A stretch of 37,317 nt of DNA from CAYSLC01 sp964431545 (GCA_964431545.1 CAYSLC010000025.1:1-37317); one strand, 5' to 3'. Shown: positions 26,865 to 36,408, numbered from the stretch's first letter. Notes: a model not told the origin generated them from the letters alone. Program-made: numbers and translations.

Positions 26865-28349
26865 ATGAGCCGCAAAATCCTCGGTCTCGACATCAGGGAG
26901 CATGGGCTTTTCGCGGTCCTCCTGCACAGCGGCCTGAAGGGGAGCACCATCGAAGCCGTCGCCCAGATCCCACTGCCGGGCAAGGGGGGAGACGGAGGAG
27001 GAGAGCCGTCCGCCGATGTTTCCCAGGCCCTTTCCCAGGCGATGGTACAGCTCGGCAGGGAGATGGACCTCAACGGGGCCATCTCCGTGGCGGCCATTCC
27101 CTCCGGAGAAGCCGTCTATCGGAACATCCGCCTGCCCTTCAAGGATGAAAAGAAGATCCGCCAGATTCTTCCCTTCGAGCTGGAGCCCACCCTTCCCCAT
27201 CCCATCGACGAGCTGATCTTCGACTTTCAGAGGGTCCGGCTCCCCAGCGTCGACAACGGCACCGAAATCATCGCGGCGGCGGCCCGGCAGTCGGTGGTGA
27301 AAGGGTACCTCGATCCCATGAACGGCGGGAAGGTCTCCCCGGACATCCTCACGGTCACCGGGTACGCCACGGCCCTGTGCATGGCCAGAATGTCCGATGT
27401 TCCGGAGAACTGGCTCTTCATGGATGTGGACCGGAACACCTGCGCCATCTTCATCCTGATCTCCGGCCAGATCTGCCTGGTGCGCTCCTTTCCCATCGGC
27501 CTGATCGCCAAGAACAAGGCCGAGTCCCTGTGCACCCACATCCAGCGGACCCTGGCCGCTTTCGAAGAGACCGTCCACCCCGACTGCCAGCCCGAGGAGA
27601 TCCACGTCACCGGCCACGGCCTCCAGGAGTTCGGCTTCGAGCAGGAGGCCCAGCGGATCCTGGATCTCCCCGTCAAGCGGGCGGATCTGGTCAAGGACGC
27701 CACCCTGCTGCGGAAGGTAAAGCCCGGCCCCACCGTTGCCGTGGAGAACGCGCCCTCCCTGGATCACGCCCTTTCCCTGGCCCTTGTCGGGGCCGAGGGA
27801 CTGATGCCGCTCAACTTCCGAAAAGGTCCCTATGCCGCGCGCCGGCAGTGGGTGGAGCACCGGGGGCGGATCATCCGGACCGGAATCCTGGCCGGGCTCA
27901 CCCTTCTGGCGCTGCTGGCCAACTTCGCCATCGACCTTCTGGCCCTGGAAAAACAGGCGGCGGAACTCGACCGCCGCATCGAAACGACCTTCAGGTCGAC
28001 CTTCCCGGAGGTGACCCGCATCGTCGATCCCCTCCACCAGATGCGGATCGCCATGGAGGAGGTGCAGACCGAAGGCTTCATGCCGAGGGAACGGAACGAG
28101 AGCCGCGTGATCGATATCCTCAACGACATCAGCCGGCGGATCCCGGAGGCCGCCGACGTGGAATTCACCCGGATGGTGATCGGGGACGACTCGGTCCTGA
28201 TCACCGGCAATACGGACACCTTCAATGCGGTGGATGAGATCCAGACCCAGATGGAAGGATCGGAGATCTTCCGGAGCGTCACCATCAGCTCCACCAACCG
28301 GGAACGGACCAGCAACCGGGTCCAGTTCAAGATCAGGGTGGCGCTATGA
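26865..28349 (+). CDS. gspL: Type II secretion assembly protein GspL
   Basis: Bitopic platform protein that recruits GspE through an actin-like cytoplasmic domain. Of 494 aa, about 1-330 form the PilM/actin-like region (start KILGLDIREHGLFAVLL), a membrane helix lies near 345-365 (ILAGLTLLALLANFAID), and a periplasmic ferredoxin-like domain follows. GGAG precedes ATG 26865. It overlaps gspM in an ATGA junction. Longer than many GspL proteins, mainly by a fuller actin-like domain. Confidence 0.93.
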   Translation: MSRKILGLDIREHGLFAVLLHSGLKGSTIEAVAQIPLPGKGGDGGGEPSADVSQALSQAMVQLGREMDLNGAISVAAIPSGEAVYRNIRLPFKDEKKIRQILPFELEPTLPHPIDELIFDFQRVRLPSVDNGTEIIAAAARQSVVKGYLDPMNGGKVSPDILTVTGYATALCMARMSDVPENWLFMDVDRNTCAIFILISGQICLVRSFPIGLIAKNKAESLCTHIQRTLAAFEETVHPDCQPEEIHVTGHGLQEFGFEQEAQRILDLPVKRADLVKDATLLRKVKPGPTVAVENAPSLDHALSLALVGAEGLMPLNFRKGPYAARRQWVEHRGRIIRTGILAGLTLLALLANFAIDLLALEKQAAELDRRIETTFRSTFPEVTRIVDPLHQMRIAMEEVQTEGFMPRERNESRVIDILNDISRRIPEAADVEFTRMVIGDDSVLITGNTDTFNAVDEIQTQMEGSEIFRSVTISSTNRERTSNRVQFKIRVAL

Positions 28350-28870
28350 TACGCCTCAACCGTCGGGAGCGTCTGGCCGTCACCGTGGGCACCGTCTGCG
28401 TGATCGTCTTCGTCGCCGTCCAGTTCGTCATCCTGCCGCTCAAGGAAAAGCGGGAGCAGCTGGAACGGTCCATTGCCGCCAAGTCCCGGACCCTCGGGGA
28501 GATGGCGGCCTTGAAGGCGGAGTACACCGCCCTCCGGGCAAAGGCCGAACGGGCCAAGGTGCGCATGGCGGACCGGCAGTCGGGGTTCACCCTCTTCTCC
28601 TTTTTGGACGCCCTGGCCGAACAGGCGGGGGTCAAGGACAACATCACCTACATGAAGCCCTCCCGGGTCGACGACAAGGACAGCCCCTACAGGGTTTCCA
28701 TGGTGGAGATGAAGCTCCAGAACATCAACCTGAAGCAGCTTCTCCCCTACCTTTACAAGGTGGAGACCTCGAAAAACATCGTCTTTATCCGTCGCATCTC
28801 CATCACCAAGGTGGGCAAGGACGAGCATCTGATCGATGCCGTGCTGCAGGTGCAGACCTTTGAGATCTGA
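28346..28870 (+). CDS. gspM: Type II secretion protein GspM
   Basis: Small bitopic platform protein, partner of GspL. The 174-aa product has a basic N-terminus, one membrane helix (about residues 13-32, VGTVCVIVFVAVQFVILPL), a coiled-coil segment and a small periplasmic domain. Identification rests on topology, size and place after gspL, because GspM sequences diverge strongly. ATGA overlap with gspL. Confidence 0.87.
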   Translation: MIRLNRRERLAVTVGTVCVIVFVAVQFVILPLKEKREQLERSIAAKSRTLGEMAALKAEYTALRAKAERAKVRMADRQSGFTLFSFLDALAEQAGVKDNITYMKPSRVDDKDSPYRVSMVEMKLQNINLKQLLPYLYKVETSKNIVFIRRISITKVGKDEHLIDAVLQVQTFEI

Positions 28871-28885
28871 TTGAGGAAACGGTCC

Positions 28886-29776
28886 ATGAAGCGAACCACC
28901 ACGTGGATCCTCTATATCGCCTACGCCCTGCTGCTGACGGGGGTTTTTCTCTACCTTCTGTTCCCGGCGGAGGCGGTGAAAAGCTATATCACCTACCAGG
29001 TGAGCCGGGCCCGCCCCGATGTTTCGGTGGCCATCGGAGGGGTCAAGCCGGCCTTTCCGCCGGGGTTGACGTTCCGGGAGGCCCAGGTGGCCCAGGGAGC
29101 CGATCCCCTGGTCCGACTGACCGCCGTGAAGGTGATGCCGGAACTCACGACTCTGCTCCGGCCCCGGGTGGCCGTCGATTTCGACGGCGATCTCTACGGC
29201 GGTGAACTCTCGGGACAGGCCGTGATCCTCAAGCCCGGTTCCTCCGCCGAGGCCTCGCGGGAGGGGATTTCGGACCTCACCGCAGCCCTGTCCGGGGTGC
29301 GGATCGGCGATATTTCCATCCTCCGACAGCGGATACCCGACTACCGCCTTTCGGGGCTTCTGAACGCGGGCGTCGACTACCATCGGAAGCCCGACGGGGA
29401 ATCGGGGGAGATGACCGTGACCGTCGCCGATCTCACCGTCGAGCTGGTGACCCCGCTCTTCAACCTGGCCAAGCTGACCTTCCAAAACGTCACCGCCCGG
29501 GCCGTTCTCGGGCCCAATCGGGAAATCCGGATTGAAGAGTGCGTCCTGAAGGGGCCCCAGATCAACGGCACCCTCTCCGGAACCATCGCCCTGCGGAATC
29601 CGCCGCCCAAGAGCGTCCTCAATCTCTCCGGAAGCATCGTGCCCCATTCCTCTTTCCTGGCCAGCCTCGGAAGCGGATTTCCGGCATCGCTGCTCCTTCG
29701 GCGCCAGTCGGACAAAGGGGAAATCCCCTTCCGGATCGGAGGGACCATTGATAACCCCGCTTTCTCCATGTTATAG
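28886..29776 (+). CDS. gspN: Type II secretion protein GspN (Geobacter-type)
   Basis: 296-aa protein with an N-terminal membrane helix (about residues 8-27, ILYIAYALLLTGVFLYLLF) and a large, beta-rich periplasmic domain. Its place between gspM and gspC, its size and topology match the GspN found in Desulfobacterota T2SS operons; its role in secretion is poorly defined. I chose ATG 28886 with GAGG upstream over the TTG at 28871 immediately after the gspM stop. The protein resembles AsmA-like beta-rich domains in general pattern, which is inference only. Confidence 0.85.
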   Translation: MKRTTTWILYIAYALLLTGVFLYLLFPAEAVKSYITYQVSRARPDVSVAIGGVKPAFPPGLTFREAQVAQGADPLVRLTAVKVMPELTTLLRPRVAVDFDGDLYGGELSGQAVILKPGSSAEASREGISDLTAALSGVRIGDISILRQRIPDYRLSGLLNAGVDYHRKPDGESGEMTVTVADLTVELVTPLFNLAKLTFQNVTARAVLGPNREIRIEECVLKGPQINGTLSGTIALRNPPPKSVLNLSGSIVPHSSFLASLGSGFPASLLLRRQSDKGEIPFRIGGTIDNPAFSML

Positions 29777-29794
29777 ATTTCCGGGGGAGTGCTT

Positions 29795-30691
29795 ATGATG
29801 AAACGGTATTTCAGTCTCGTCAATATTCTTTTGATCGCCGGGTTGTGTTACTTCGGCGTCACCGCTTTCTACAGGTACGTCACCGCCCGGTTGGCCCATC
29901 CGCCCCTCCTCGAAGTGCCGGAGACGGCCATGGCCTCGGCGACCGATGCGGTCGAGCGGCCGCTGTCCGAGTACCAGCCCATCGTGGAACGCAATCTGTT
30001 CAAGACAAAGGAGCAGGCCACGGTGGAAGCGCCGGCTCCGGAAGAGGAGGCGGGGGTCGATGTCGACGCCCTGCAGCCCACCGAACTCAACCTGAAGCTC
30101 TGGGGCACCGTCTCGGGGGACAGGGAACGGACCTACGCCGTCATCGAGGACGCCAAGGAACGGAAGCAGAACCTTTTCCGGGAGGGGGATACCGTTCAGA
30201 ACGCCCGGGTCAAGAAGATCCTCCGGGAGAAGGTGATCCTCAACGTCGACGGGGAGGATGAGATCCTGGAGATGGAAAAGCGGCTGGCGAGCGCCTCCCG
30301 GGGCCGGCCCGCGCCGGCGGGACCGGCCAAACAAAGGGCGGCCTCCCTTTTTCCATCGACCGACGGACCGGCCCAGAACATCCGTCTGGAACGGGCGGAG
30401 ATCCAGGAGGCGGTCAACAACGTCAACAATCTGATGCGTCAGGCGAGGATCCGCCCCCATTTCCGGGACGGAAAGCCGGACGGACTCACCTTGACCCGGG
30501 TCCGCCCCAACTCCATCTTCACCAAACTGGGCCTGCGGAGCGGCGACATCATCACCGGCGTGGACGGGGAGAACATTCAATCGGTGGACGACGCCCTTCG
30601 GTTCTACCGGAACCTCAAATCCTCTTCCAATGTGAAGATCGACGTCCGCCGGAGGGGGCAGCCCCTCTCCATCGATTATACCATCGAGTGA
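29795..30691 (+). CDS. gspC: Type II secretion protein GspC with PDZ domain
   Basis: Connects the inner-membrane platform with the secretin and takes part in substrate recognition. The 298-aa protein has one membrane helix (about residues 8-28), the homology region (about 60-165: NLFKTKE, then LKLWGTVSGDRERTYAVIED) and a C-terminal PDZ domain (about 225-298: GLTLTRVRPNSIFTKLGLR and SGDIITGVDGENI). GGGGGAG lies before ATG 29795; the next codon but one (29798) or GTG 29789 are alternatives. Here gspC lies directly before gspD rather than first in the operon. Confidence 0.94.
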   Translation: MMKRYFSLVNILLIAGLCYFGVTAFYRYVTARLAHPPLLEVPETAMASATDAVERPLSEYQPIVERNLFKTKEQATVEAPAPEEEAGVDVDALQPTELNLKLWGTVSGDRERTYAVIEDAKERKQNLFREGDTVQNARVKKILREKVILNVDGEDEILEMEKRLASASRGRPAPAGPAKQRAASLFPSTDGPAQNIRLERAEIQEAVNNVNNLMRQARIRPHFRDGKPDGLTLTRVRPNSIFTKLGLRSGDIITGVDGENIQSVDDALRFYRNLKSSSNVKIDVRRRGQPLSIDYTIE

Positions 30692-30747
30692 TCCCCGGCC
30701 GGATCTCCCCTTTACCGATAACGAACGACCTTAACGGAGCCATCCGA

Positions 30748-32763
30748 ATGCATCCATATCTCAAGCCGCTGCTGCCGCTTTTCCTGATCGCCATCCTGTC
30801 CGGCGCCCCCGCCGCTTTTTCCCAGGGGCGGGACGCCGGCGGTTCCGAGCGGTACGTCTCCATCGATTTCAACGATGTGGACATCAACGTTTTCATCAAG
30901 TTCATCAGTGAACTGACCGGCAAGAATTTCATCGTGGACAACCGCGTCAAGGGGAAGGTGACCATCATCTCCCCGGCCAAGATCTCCGTGGACGAGGCCT
31001 ACAAGGTCTTCGAATCCGTCCTGGAGGTTCACGGGTTCACCACGGTCGATTCCGGAGACGTGATCAAGATCGTGGCCACGCCGGAGGCCCGGACCAAGAG
31101 CATCGAGACCCTGATCCGGGAGGAGTCCATCGACCCCGAGGACAAACTGGTCACCCAGATCATCCCCCTTCGGTACGCCGATCCCAACGAGATCACCCGT
31201 CTGTTCCGGCCCCTGATCTCCAAGAGCAGCGTGATCCTCCCCTACCAGTCGACCAATACGTTGATCGTCACCGATATCTATAGCAACATCCAGCGGCTGC
31301 TCCGGATCCTGAAGGTGATCGACGTTCCCGGCGTGGGCCAGGAGATCGCCGTCATCCCGGTCCAGTACGGAGACGCCTCCAAATTGGTACGGATCATGAC
31401 CACCCTGTTCCAGCAGCGGCGCCGGGGGAAAAAGGCCCCGACGGATATCACCAAATTCGTGGCCGATGAACGGACCAACACCATCATCGCCCTGGCCAGC
31501 GAGGACGACACGGCGCGGGTGAGAGAACTGGTGTCCCGGCTCGACCGGGAGATGCCCAAGGGCAAGGAGAAGATCCACGTCTACTACCTGGAGAACGCCA
31601 CGGCCGAGGAGCTTGCCAAGGTCCTCCAGTCCCTCTCCTCCAAGCCGAAGCCCGCCGCCACCCAGGTGAAGGGAAAAAAGGAGGCCCCCATCGTCTCCGA
31701 AAAAACCAACATCACCGCGGACAAGGCCACCAACAGCCTGATCATCATGGCGGAGAAGGACGACTACATGGTTCTGGAGGATATCATCAAGAAGCTCGAC
31801 ATCCCCCGGGCCATGGTCTACATCGAATGTCTCATCATGGAGGTCAACGTCACCAACGGCTCCTCCCTGGGAACGGAGTGGATCGCCATGGGGGACACCA
31901 CCTACCGGGACAGCGAAGCGGCGTTCGGCGGCGGATTTTCCGGGTCGGAGACCGGATACGACAATATCGGCGGGCTGTTGACCGCCCCCATCAGTCTGCT
32001 CCCCCCCGGCTTCTCCCTGGGGATCTTCAGCGAACCGCTGAAGATCGGCGACCTCACCTTCCCCAACCTCGCGGCCATCGTTCAGGCGTTCAAAAAGGAC
32101 AAGAACGTTCATATCCTCTCCACCCCCCAGATCCTGACCACGGACAACGAGGAGGCGAGCATCACCGTCGGCAAGAACGTGCCCTATCTGACCAAATCGG
32201 GGTCCTCCACGGTGGAGTCCTACAACACCTATGAGTACAAGGACGTGGGCATCACCCTGAAGATCACCCCCCAGATCAGCAAGGATCGATTGATCCGCCT
32301 CAAGATCGCCCAGGAGGTCACCAAGCTCGATGCCGCCCTCACCACGGGCGACCGGCCCACCACGCTCAAACGGACCATCGACACGACCGTTCTCGTCCAT
32401 GACGAAAACACCATCGTCATCGGCGGTCTGATCGATGACAGCTTGTCCTCCACCGAGTACAAGATCCCCTGCCTGGGGGAGATCCCCGGCTTGGGATACC
32501 TGTTCAAATCCCTGTCCAGCTCCCAGGAGAAGACCAACCTGTATGTCTTTCTGACCCCCCATGTGATCCAGAACCCCAACGAAGCCAAGGTGATCTACGA
32601 GCGGAAAAAGCAGCAGATCGACCAGGCGGAGGACGAGGGGATCAAGCTCTATCGCCGGATGCCGGGGCCCGCGGAGCGCGAACAGGTGGACCAGACCCTG
32701 GAGCTTTCCGACACGTTGGAGGAGCAGCCGGAAGTCCCGGAAGAAGGACCGATGGAGCCATGA
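30748..32763 (+). CDS. gspD: Type II secretion secretin GspD
   Basis: Outer-membrane channel of the T2SS. The 671-aa protein has a signal peptide (1 to about 26, LFLIAILSGAPAAFSQ), the N0 domain (SIDFNDVDINVFIKFISELT), three N1-N3 ring repeats, and the secretin core with the VPYLTKSG gate-region segment and the C-terminal LGEIPGLGYLFKS signature. After the core come about 60 acidic residues; no separate pilotin-binding domain is recognisable. I chose ATG 30748 (CGGAG upstream), which gives a proper signal peptide, over the upstream GTG 30688. ATGA overlap with gspE. Confidence 0.97.
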   Translation: MHPYLKPLLPLFLIAILSGAPAAFSQGRDAGGSERYVSIDFNDVDINVFIKFISELTGKNFIVDNRVKGKVTIISPAKISVDEAYKVFESVLEVHGFTTVDSGDVIKIVATPEARTKSIETLIREESIDPEDKLVTQIIPLRYADPNEITRLFRPLISKSSVILPYQSTNTLIVTDIYSNIQRLLRILKVIDVPGVGQEIAVIPVQYGDASKLVRIMTTLFQQRRRGKKAPTDITKFVADERTNTIIALASEDDTARVRELVSRLDREMPKGKEKIHVYYLENATAEELAKVLQSLSSKPKPAATQVKGKKEAPIVSEKTNITADKATNSLIIMAEKDDYMVLEDIIKKLDIPRAMVYIECLIMEVNVTNGSSLGTEWIAMGDTTYRDSEAAFGGGFSGSETGYDNIGGLLTAPISLLPPGFSLGIFSEPLKIGDLTFPNLAAIVQAFKKDKNVHILSTPQILTTDNEEASITVGKNVPYLTKSGSSTVESYNTYEYKDVGITLKITPQISKDRLIRLKIAQEVTKLDAALTTGDRPTTLKRTIDTTVLVHDENTIVIGGLIDDSLSSTEYKIPCLGEIPGLGYLFKSLSSSQEKTNLYVFLTPHVIQNPNEAKVIYERKKQQIDQAEDEGIKLYRRMPGPAEREQVDQTLELSDTLEEQPEVPEEGPMEP

Positions 32764-34484
32764 GAAGAACGCTTGTCGAGATCCTGAAGGAGACCGCCGG
32801 TATCTCCGACGCCGACATCGAAGAGGCCCTCAAGGTCAAAACGGAGAAGGGCGGCGCCATCGGGGATATCCTGCTGAAGAAGAAGCTGATCTCCGAGCCC
32901 CAGCTTTTGGAGGCCCAGAGCGTCCAGTACGAGATCCCGTTCTGGCCGAAGCTGCCCATGGATCATGTGGAGAGCAGCCTGGCTCACCAGATCCCCATCC
33001 ACTTCCTCAAAAAATTTACCATGGTTCCGCTGGCATCCAACCACGAGTCGGCCTTGGAGGACGGCGGAGCGGTCTCCGCGGAGCGGTCGGGGTTCATCAT
33101 CGCGGTCAACGACCCCACGGCGTTCCAACCCCTGGACGATCTGATCCACCTCATCGGCGCGGAATACTTCCAGGTGGTCCTCTCCACCAAAGAGGCGATC
33201 CTGGCCGCCATCAACATCTCCTACGACCTCAACCGGGATTCCGCGGAACAGCTCGTCCAGGACATGGAGGAGAACGGCGCCACCATCATCAGCGAGATCG
33301 AGGACACCGCCGATCTGCTGGACGACACCAGCGACGCCCCCATCATCAAGCTCGTCAACCACATCATCTCCCAGTCGGTCAAGGCCCGGGCCAGCGACAT
33401 CCACATCGAGCCGTACCAGGACAGCTTCAAGGTCCGCTACCGGGTGGACGGCATCCTCTACGACCTGCTCACACCGCCCAAGTGGATCCAGCCGGCGCTG
33501 ACCTCCCGGATCAAGGTGATGGCCAAAATGAACATCGCCGAAAAGCGGCTGCCCCAGGACGGCCGTCTGGAGGTGAAGATCGGGGACCAGGACATCGACG
33601 TCCGGATCTCCACCATCCCCACCACCTTCGGCGAGCGGGTGGTCCTCCGGCTCCTGAACAAGAGCACCTCCCTGCTGAAATTGACCGAACTGGGCCTTTC
33701 GGCCCAGAAACTGGGGACCCTCAAGGAACTCGTCTCCTCCCCCAACGGGATCATCCTGGTCACCGGCCCCACCGGCAGCGGGAAGACCACCACGCTGTAT
33801 GCGATCCTCTCGTCCATCAACACGCCGGACATCAACATCATCACCATCGAGGATCCGGTGGAGTACCAGTTGAAGGGGATCAGCCAGATCCAGGTCAACC
33901 CCAAGATCGAACTGACCTTTGCCCGGGGCCTGCGGTCCATCGTGCGTCAGGACCCGGATGTGGTGCTCGTGGGGGAGATCCGGGACCGGGAGACGGCGGA
34001 GATCGCCGTCCAGTCGGCCCTGACCGGCCATCTGGTCTTTTCCACCCTCCACACCAATGATTCCGCCAGCGCCATCACCCGCCTGGTGGACATCGGCGTG
34101 GAACCGTTCCTCATCTCCTCGTCGGTCATCGCCGTGGCGGCCCAACGCCTGGTCCGGGTCCTGTGTCCGGACTGCAAGACCCCCCACGAGCCCGACGAGA
34201 TGGCCCTGGCCACCATCGGCATCGAACCGCGTCAACTGGAAAACAGCACCATCTGCAAGGCGGTGGGATGTCCCCAGTGTCTCCAGACCGGATACCTGGG
34301 CCGGGTGGCCATCATCGAGATGATGCGGATGAATCCGCAGTTGAAAAGCCTGATCCTCAAGACGTTCGACTCCAACCTCATCAAGGAGCAAGCCAGTATG
34401 GAGACCCTACGGGATGACGGCATCGAGAAAATCCTTCACGGCACCACCACCATCGAGGAGGTGCTCCGGGTGACCCAGCGGTAA
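32760..34484 (+). CDS. gspE: Type II secretion ATPase GspE
   Basis: Hexameric cytoplasmic ATPase that drives pseudopilus assembly. The 574-aa protein has the N-terminal GspE/MshEN-type domain that binds GspL, Walker A GPTGSGKTTT (about residues 336-345), an Asp box, Walker B DVVLVGEIRDRETAE (about 397) and His box THLVFSTLHTND-like sequence. A four-cysteine zinc site is present (CPDCK near 468 and CPQC near 502). Overlaps gspD by ATGA and is the last gsp gene. Confidence 0.97.
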   Translation: MRRTLVEILKETAGISDADIEEALKVKTEKGGAIGDILLKKKLISEPQLLEAQSVQYEIPFWPKLPMDHVESSLAHQIPIHFLKKFTMVPLASNHESALEDGGAVSAERSGFIIAVNDPTAFQPLDDLIHLIGAEYFQVVLSTKEAILAAINISYDLNRDSAEQLVQDMEENGATIISEIEDTADLLDDTSDAPIIKLVNHIISQSVKARASDIHIEPYQDSFKVRYRVDGILYDLLTPPKWIQPALTSRIKVMAKMNIAEKRLPQDGRLEVKIGDQDIDVRISTIPTTFGERVVLRLLNKSTSLLKLTELGLSAQKLGTLKELVSSPNGIILVTGPTGSGKTTTLYAILSSINTPDINIITIEDPVEYQLKGISQIQVNPKIELTFARGLRSIVRQDPDVVLVGEIRDRETAEIAVQSALTGHLVFSTLHTNDSASAITRLVDIGVEPFLISSSVIAVAAQRLVRVLCPDCKTPHEPDEMALATIGIEPRQLENSTICKAVGCPQCLQTGYLGRVAIIEMMRMNPQLKSLILKTFDSNLIKEQASMETLRDDGIEKILHGTTTIEEVLRVTQR

Positions 34485-34486
34485 CC

Positions 34487-34879
34487 ATGAACCGTATTCC
34501 TTTCAGAATTCCGACCGCTCTGCTTGGGGCGGCCGTTTTCCTTACGCTCCTGTGCGGTCTTCCGGAGGTCCGTGCACAAGAGGGATCCAGTGCCCCCGGG
34601 GCGAAGGAAAACGAAGCGTCCTCTTCCTCCCCCTACCCCATCGATGTCTTCCAGCGGTACATCTCGCCGGTGGACGGGGACCGGTGCCCCATGCACCCCT
34701 CCTGTTCCGGCTATGCCGCCGAGGCGGTCAAGAAGCACGGCCCCGTCATGGGATGGATCATGGCGTGTGACCGGCTGCTCCGGTGCGGCCGGGACGAAGT
34801 GCGCCTGTCTCCCATGATCCGCGTCAACGGCCGAAACCGGACCCATGATCCGGTGGAGCGAAACGATTTCTGGTGGTAG
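34487..34879 (+). CDS. YidD-family protein with an added signal peptide
   Basis: 130 aa in two parts. Residues 50-104 match the YidD (membrane insertion efficiency factor, PF01809) core very well: FQRYISPVDGDRCPMHPSCS, GYAAEAVKKHGPVMGW and CDRLLRC, with Cys67, Cys73, Cys94 and Cys100. Residues 1-30 form a clear Sec signal peptide (ALLGAAVFLTLLCG, then VRA before Q31), followed by a Ser/Glu-rich linker. Ordinary YidD lies on the inner face of the membrane near YidC and sits in the rnpA-yidC operon; this copy should be exported. ATG 34487 is two bases after the gspE stop, so it is part of the T2SS transcript. Function unknown. Confidence 0.88.
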   Translation: MNRIPFRIPTALLGAAVFLTLLCGLPEVRAQEGSSAPGAKENEASSSSPYPIDVFQRYISPVDGDRCPMHPSCSGYAAEAVKKHGPVMGWIMACDRLLRCGRDEVRLSPMIRVNGRNRTHDPVERNDFWW

Positions 34880-34880
34880 A

Positions 34881-35855
34881 ATGAGAACCGCGTGGGGAGA
34901 GACAGCCAGACCCCGAAGCTTCCCATGGAAGCAGTTACCGGTCCTTCTCGCCCTGATCGCCATAGGGACGGCCCAAGCGGCCGACGCCCGCCAGGAGGGG
35001 AGGTGGATCACCCCGGACGATCAGTTCGCCCTGGCCGAGGCGTACTTCGAGGCGGGAGACTACTTCCGGGCCATCGGGGAGTACCAGCGGTTCGTCCACT
35101 TCTTTCCCGAGGACCCGAAGGTCCCCGAAGCCAGCTTCATGATCGGCCTCTCCCATTTCCATTCGGAGCAGTACGAATCCGCCATCGGGATCTTCTCCCA
35201 GGTGATCTCCCGATACGGCGGAACCCCGAACTCCCTTGACGACCCCGCCGTCCAATCCCGGATCATGGCCGCCGACGCCTACATGAGAATCGAACAGCCC
35301 GACCGCGCCCTGGGCATTCTGAACCACCTTCTGGCCACCACCCAGGATCGCCGGGTATCGGATGAAACCCTCAACCAGGTGTCCTGGGTCCATATCGAAT
35401 TGGGGCAGTGGAAGAAGGCGAGCCGAATGGCATCGAAAATCAGCCCGGAGGGGCGCGACCGATACGACGTGGACACCTTGCTCCGGGAACTCGAAAACGT
35501 CGAAATTCCCCAAAAAAAGCCGGAACTCGCCGGGTTTCTCTCCCTTGTTCCGGGGTTGGGACAGCTCTATGTCGGACGATACCGGGATGCGCTGACAGCC
35601 TTTCTCTTCAACGCCGGCCTCATCCTCGCCTCGGTGGAGGCCTTCGATAACGGCAACGAAGCCCTGGGAACCGTCATCGGCTTCGTCGAGACGGGGTTTT
35701 ACTCCGGCAACATCTACGGAGCCATTTCCGGGGCCCACAAGTACAACCGAGCCCAAAAGGCCGAATTCATCCGGGGATTGAGGCGAGGGGTTCGCGTCAG
35801 CCTATCCCCGGCCGGGGAAAACGGCCTCTCGCTTTCCTTCCATCTGCCTTTCTGA
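34881..35855 (+). CDS. Exported TPR protein with hydrophobic GLGQ-type C-terminal region
   Basis: 324 aa. A signal peptide or membrane helix (about residues 12-32, LPVLLALIAIGTAQAA) is followed by TPR-like repeats (about 45-190: DQFALAEAYFEAGDYFRAIG, then IGLSHFHSEQYESAIGIFSQ), similar in style to BamD/YbgF-type periplasmic repeats. After a linker comes a hydrophobic C-terminal region (about 215-310) beginning FLSLVPGLGQLYVGRYRDAL with two or three membrane segments, a pattern seen in DUF5683-like proteins. ATG 34881 starts one base after the YidD-like stop, with GGTGG upstream; ATG 34845 is an alternative overlapping start. Role unknown; context suggests a T2SS- or envelope-linked function together with the YidD-like protein. 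Confidence 0.82.
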   Translation: MRTAWGETARPRSFPWKQLPVLLALIAIGTAQAADARQEGRWITPDDQFALAEAYFEAGDYFRAIGEYQRFVHFFPEDPKVPEASFMIGLSHFHSEQYESAIGIFSQVISRYGGTPNSLDDPAVQSRIMAADAYMRIEQPDRALGILNHLLATTQDRRVSDETLNQVSWVHIELGQWKKASRMASKISPEGRDRYDVDTLLRELENVEIPQKKPELAGFLSLVPGLGQLYVGRYRDALTAFLFNAGLILASVEAFDNGNEALGTVIGFVETGFYSGNIYGAISGAHKYNRAQKAEFIRGLRRGVRVSLSPAGENGLSLSFHLPF

Positions 35856-36320
35856 ATCCCCACCCCTACAAGCTTTCTTATAAGACTCTCCTTGCAGGTG
35901 GCCTTTTCACCGCGAGTCCATTGGGGGAACGCCTTCCTTCTCTCCCAAAAACAGGCTCGATGGGATGGAACGGTAATGGGTGACAATTGGAATTCCACAT
36001 TTCAACCACCGCTGCCTCCTTTGATAGAAGCGCACGCCTTCACCGATGCGGCCAAAGGATGGATTAACGTCGTGATCCCCCTCTCTTCTCCCTCTCCGCG
36101 ATAGGTTTCCGAACTCCTCTTTATCGGAGGAAAATCCACGCCACTGAGAGTCGCCAAAATGCTTGGTATACCCCTATCTTTCGATTCATGGCATGCGTAC
36201 TGGAATTGCCAGCCGGGGAAAACCGAAGAGAGCTGATCCGGCGGAAAACGCTCGCCACATGACCTTTCCTCGGCTGTTGGAAGTATGGAGATCAGATCTG
36301 CGGGAGCAGGACCGCAAAAG
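35856..36320. other. Gene-free stretch between the T2SS unit and the surface-protein gene
   Basis: About 465 bases with lower GC and no convincing frame. No clear terminator follows the TPR gene. The pattern GTGACAATTGGAATTCCAC (35979-35997), the motif read on the minus strand as GTGGCGTGGATTTTCCTCCG (about 36127-36146) and the following broken frames recall the non-coding ends of IS21-type elements, but I cannot confirm this and no transposase part is readable. Otherwise nothing is recognised. Confidence 0.4.
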
Positions 36321-36353
36321 AAAAAAAAGGGGCGGGAGAATTCCCGCCCCTTT
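36321..36353 (-). terminator. Intrinsic terminator of the surface-protein gene
   Basis: A 9-bp GC-rich stem, GGGGCGGGA with TCCCGCCCC around GAAT (36329-36350), followed on the minus strand by eight T (36321-36328). The plus-strand side has only TTTCGGATTT, so it may stop plus-strand transcription weakly too. Confidence 0.85.
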
Positions 36354-36408
36354 CGGATTTATTGGTTTTGGGTTAGGTAATTACATTGCCGATCGCCCAG
36401 CCTCGCCG

